Positions 22,473 to 23,319 of a stretch of 23,319 nt of DNA are shown here, in pieces. The DNA lies in the NCBI GenBank assembly GCA_937902305.1, contig CALDHV010000208.1:1-23319 (forward strand), written 5' to 3'. Made by a program: the position numbers and the translations under genes. Every line of letters starts with the position of its first letter. Positions within the stretch are counted from its first letter, which is position 1. The notes below the pieces were generated by a model, which was not told the DNA's origin, did not search any database, and was given only the letters and a program-made list of their open reading frames with translations. The DNA comes from an uncultured Clostridia bacterium (lineage in GTDB: Bacteria; Bacillota; Clostridia; Oscillospirales; Acutalibacteraceae).

Positions 22473-22501
22473 TTGACCGCGGCGAAAAAAAGCGGTATGA
22501 T
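22473..22501 (+). promoter_or_regulatory. Promoter of the P-type ATPase gene with inverted repeat in the spacer
   Basis: TTGACC (22473-22478) and TATGAT (22496-22501) are separated by 17 bases. An inverted repeat, ACCGC (22476-22480) and GCGGT (22492-22496), spans the spacer and both boxes, a position expected for an operator. Confidence 0.8.
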
Positions 22502-22534
22502 AGGATAAAATACAGCTGAAAAGGAGGGGTCGCC

Positions 22535-23319
22535 TTGCACCGCGAGGAGGAAAATGACCGTTTTGCCCTGCTCCGACCCGTCGTCGGCGCGGTATTGCTG
22601 ATCGTCTGCCGAGTACTGACCGCGACGGTCGGACTGCCGATCCGGGCGGAGGGGCTTTTGATGGCGCTGGCGGCATTGTGGCCGCTGATCCCGGTATTGC
22701 GCGAGGCGATGGAGGAATGGCACGACCGCACCGTCGGCGAAAATACGCTGTTGGTCATCGCGGTGATCGCTGCGTTTGCGATCGGCGAATGGGTCGAGGG
22801 GGTCGTCGTGCTGGTGCTGTTCGACCTCGGGGAATGGCTGGAGGACAAGGCGGTGGACTATTCCCGCGACGCCATTGCGTCGCTGGCGGCGGTGACGCCG
22901 GATACCGCCCGCCGGATCGGAGAAACGGGCGCGGCGGAGGAGATCCCGGCGACCGAGATCGTCGCGGGCGACCGCCTGCAGATCGCGCCGCACAGCCGGG
23001 TGCCGGCGGATTGCCGGATCACCGACGGATGCGGTACGGTGGATACCGCCGCGCTGACCGGCGAAAACGCCGCGGACGTGTTCTATCCGATTTCCATTAC
23101 TGATAAGGAAGCAATACTCGAGGTCTGCCGTAAGGAGCGGATTGACGGCGTGACCTCTATCGCTTCCGATGTGGCTGTTCCGACGATCGCTTTTGTCGCA
23201 GCCGAGATGGGGCTGGTCGGAAATTCCGTTGAGTCTGCGGCAAAGAGCACGAACAAGTATCTGATGCGGCAGGCGTTGTCGGCTGGCGGAGTGTCCTGCC
23301 CCGGGTTTGTTGTCGTGGA
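22535..23319 (+). CDS. Heavy-metal P-type ATPase 5' part, joined in frame to ATP-grasp-like sequence
   Basis: A TTG start at 22535 lies 7 bases after AAGGAGG, and the frame stays open to the window end (261 codons). Residues ~1-180 are the start of a P1B-type metal ATPase without an N-terminal metal-binding domain: membrane helices, GENTLLVIAVIAAFAIGEWVEG, LFDLGEWLEDKAVDYSRDAIASL, TPDTARRIG, and the actuator GDRLQIAPHSRVPADCRI...VDTAALTGE. At the TGES motif the sequence reads TGEN and then changes to ADVFYPISITDKEAILEVCRKERIDG, SIASDVAVPTIAFVAAEMGLVGNS and TNKYLMRQAL, a typical N-terminal ATP-grasp pattern. The GC content drops from about 74% to about 55% at the join. Most likely an assembly chimera; only the ATPase part is trusted. 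Confidence 0.7.
   Translation, partial: MHREEENDRFALLRPVVGAVLLIVCRVLTATVGLPIRAEGLLMALAALWPLIPVLREAMEEWHDRTVGENTLLVIAVIAAFAIGEWVEGVVVLVLFDLGEWLEDKAVDYSRDAIASLAAVTPDTARRIGETGAAEEIPATEIVAGDRLQIAPHSRVPADCRITDGCGTVDTAALTGENAADVFYPISITDKEAILEVCRKERIDGVTSIASDVAVPTIAFVAAEMGLVGNSVESAAKSTNKYLMRQALSAGGVSCPGFVVV

Noticed and set aside
22337..22993. 218-residue minus-strand frame upstream of the P-type ATPase
   Set aside because: It is the reverse of the ATPase start and runs through the AT-rich promoter region; composition is typical of a shadow frame.

Overview
This window looks like one contig from a spore-forming, high-GC (roughly 60-65% by eye) Clostridia-type Firmicute, most like the Oscillospiraceae/Ruminococcaceae group. 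The pointers are a nusA-rnpM-L7Ae-infB-rbfA-nrnA-truB-ribF order, a fused IspDF, the sporulation hydrolase SpoIIP, a MecA-type adaptor, consensus sigma-A promoters with strong Shine-Dalgarno sites, and a small Cys-rich clostridial protein (DUF6472-like).

Layout. 1-7792 (+): translation and RNA-processing operon, from a gene end (rimP position) through nusA, rnpM/ylxR, an L7Ae-like gene, infB, rbfA, nrnA, truB and ribF. 7890-9103: rpe on + and a convergent, overlapping MecA-like gene on -. 9214-12749 (+): an Rnf-like membrane module in the order C-D-E-A. 12828-14191: ispDF plus a 58-residue Cys-rich protein, closed by a terminator. 14240-16510: tatD, spoIIP and a small membrane protein. 16531-16687: a complete tRNA-Thr(CGT) unit with promoter and terminator. 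16882-17508: a probable eroded M14-peptidase-like protein. 17553-19366 (-): an XRE regulator fused to an alpha-galactosidase-like glycosidase, with its promoter. 19393-19818 (-): RNase P RNA with promoter and a 40-bp palindromic terminator. 19870-22340 (-): a polar amino acid ABC importer. 22473-23319 (+): the start of a heavy-metal P-type ATPase that changes, in frame, into unrelated ATP-grasp-like sequence near the window end.

Strongest unusual signals. (1) The Rnf-like CDEA set has no rnfG or rnfB beside it. Its RnfC has lost the NADH/FMN motifs, and its RnfA/RnfE pair has lost three of the four cysteines that bind the intramembrane [2Fe-2S] cluster, while RnfC keeps both [4Fe-4S] motifs and RnfD keeps its flavinylation threonine. 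This suggests a repurposed Rnf derivative. (2) The ABC importer's binding protein appears circularly permuted: the segment that normally ends such proteins follows the lipoprotein signal. (3) An XRE DNA-binding domain is fused to a GH27/36-like barrel, with a perfect 15-bp tandem repeat duplicating the -10 box in its own promoter. (4) The last ~250 bases are probably a chimeric join, and the first ~65 may be too; genes at the two ends should be read with caution.

No insertion sequence, prophage, CRISPR array or replication origin was seen.
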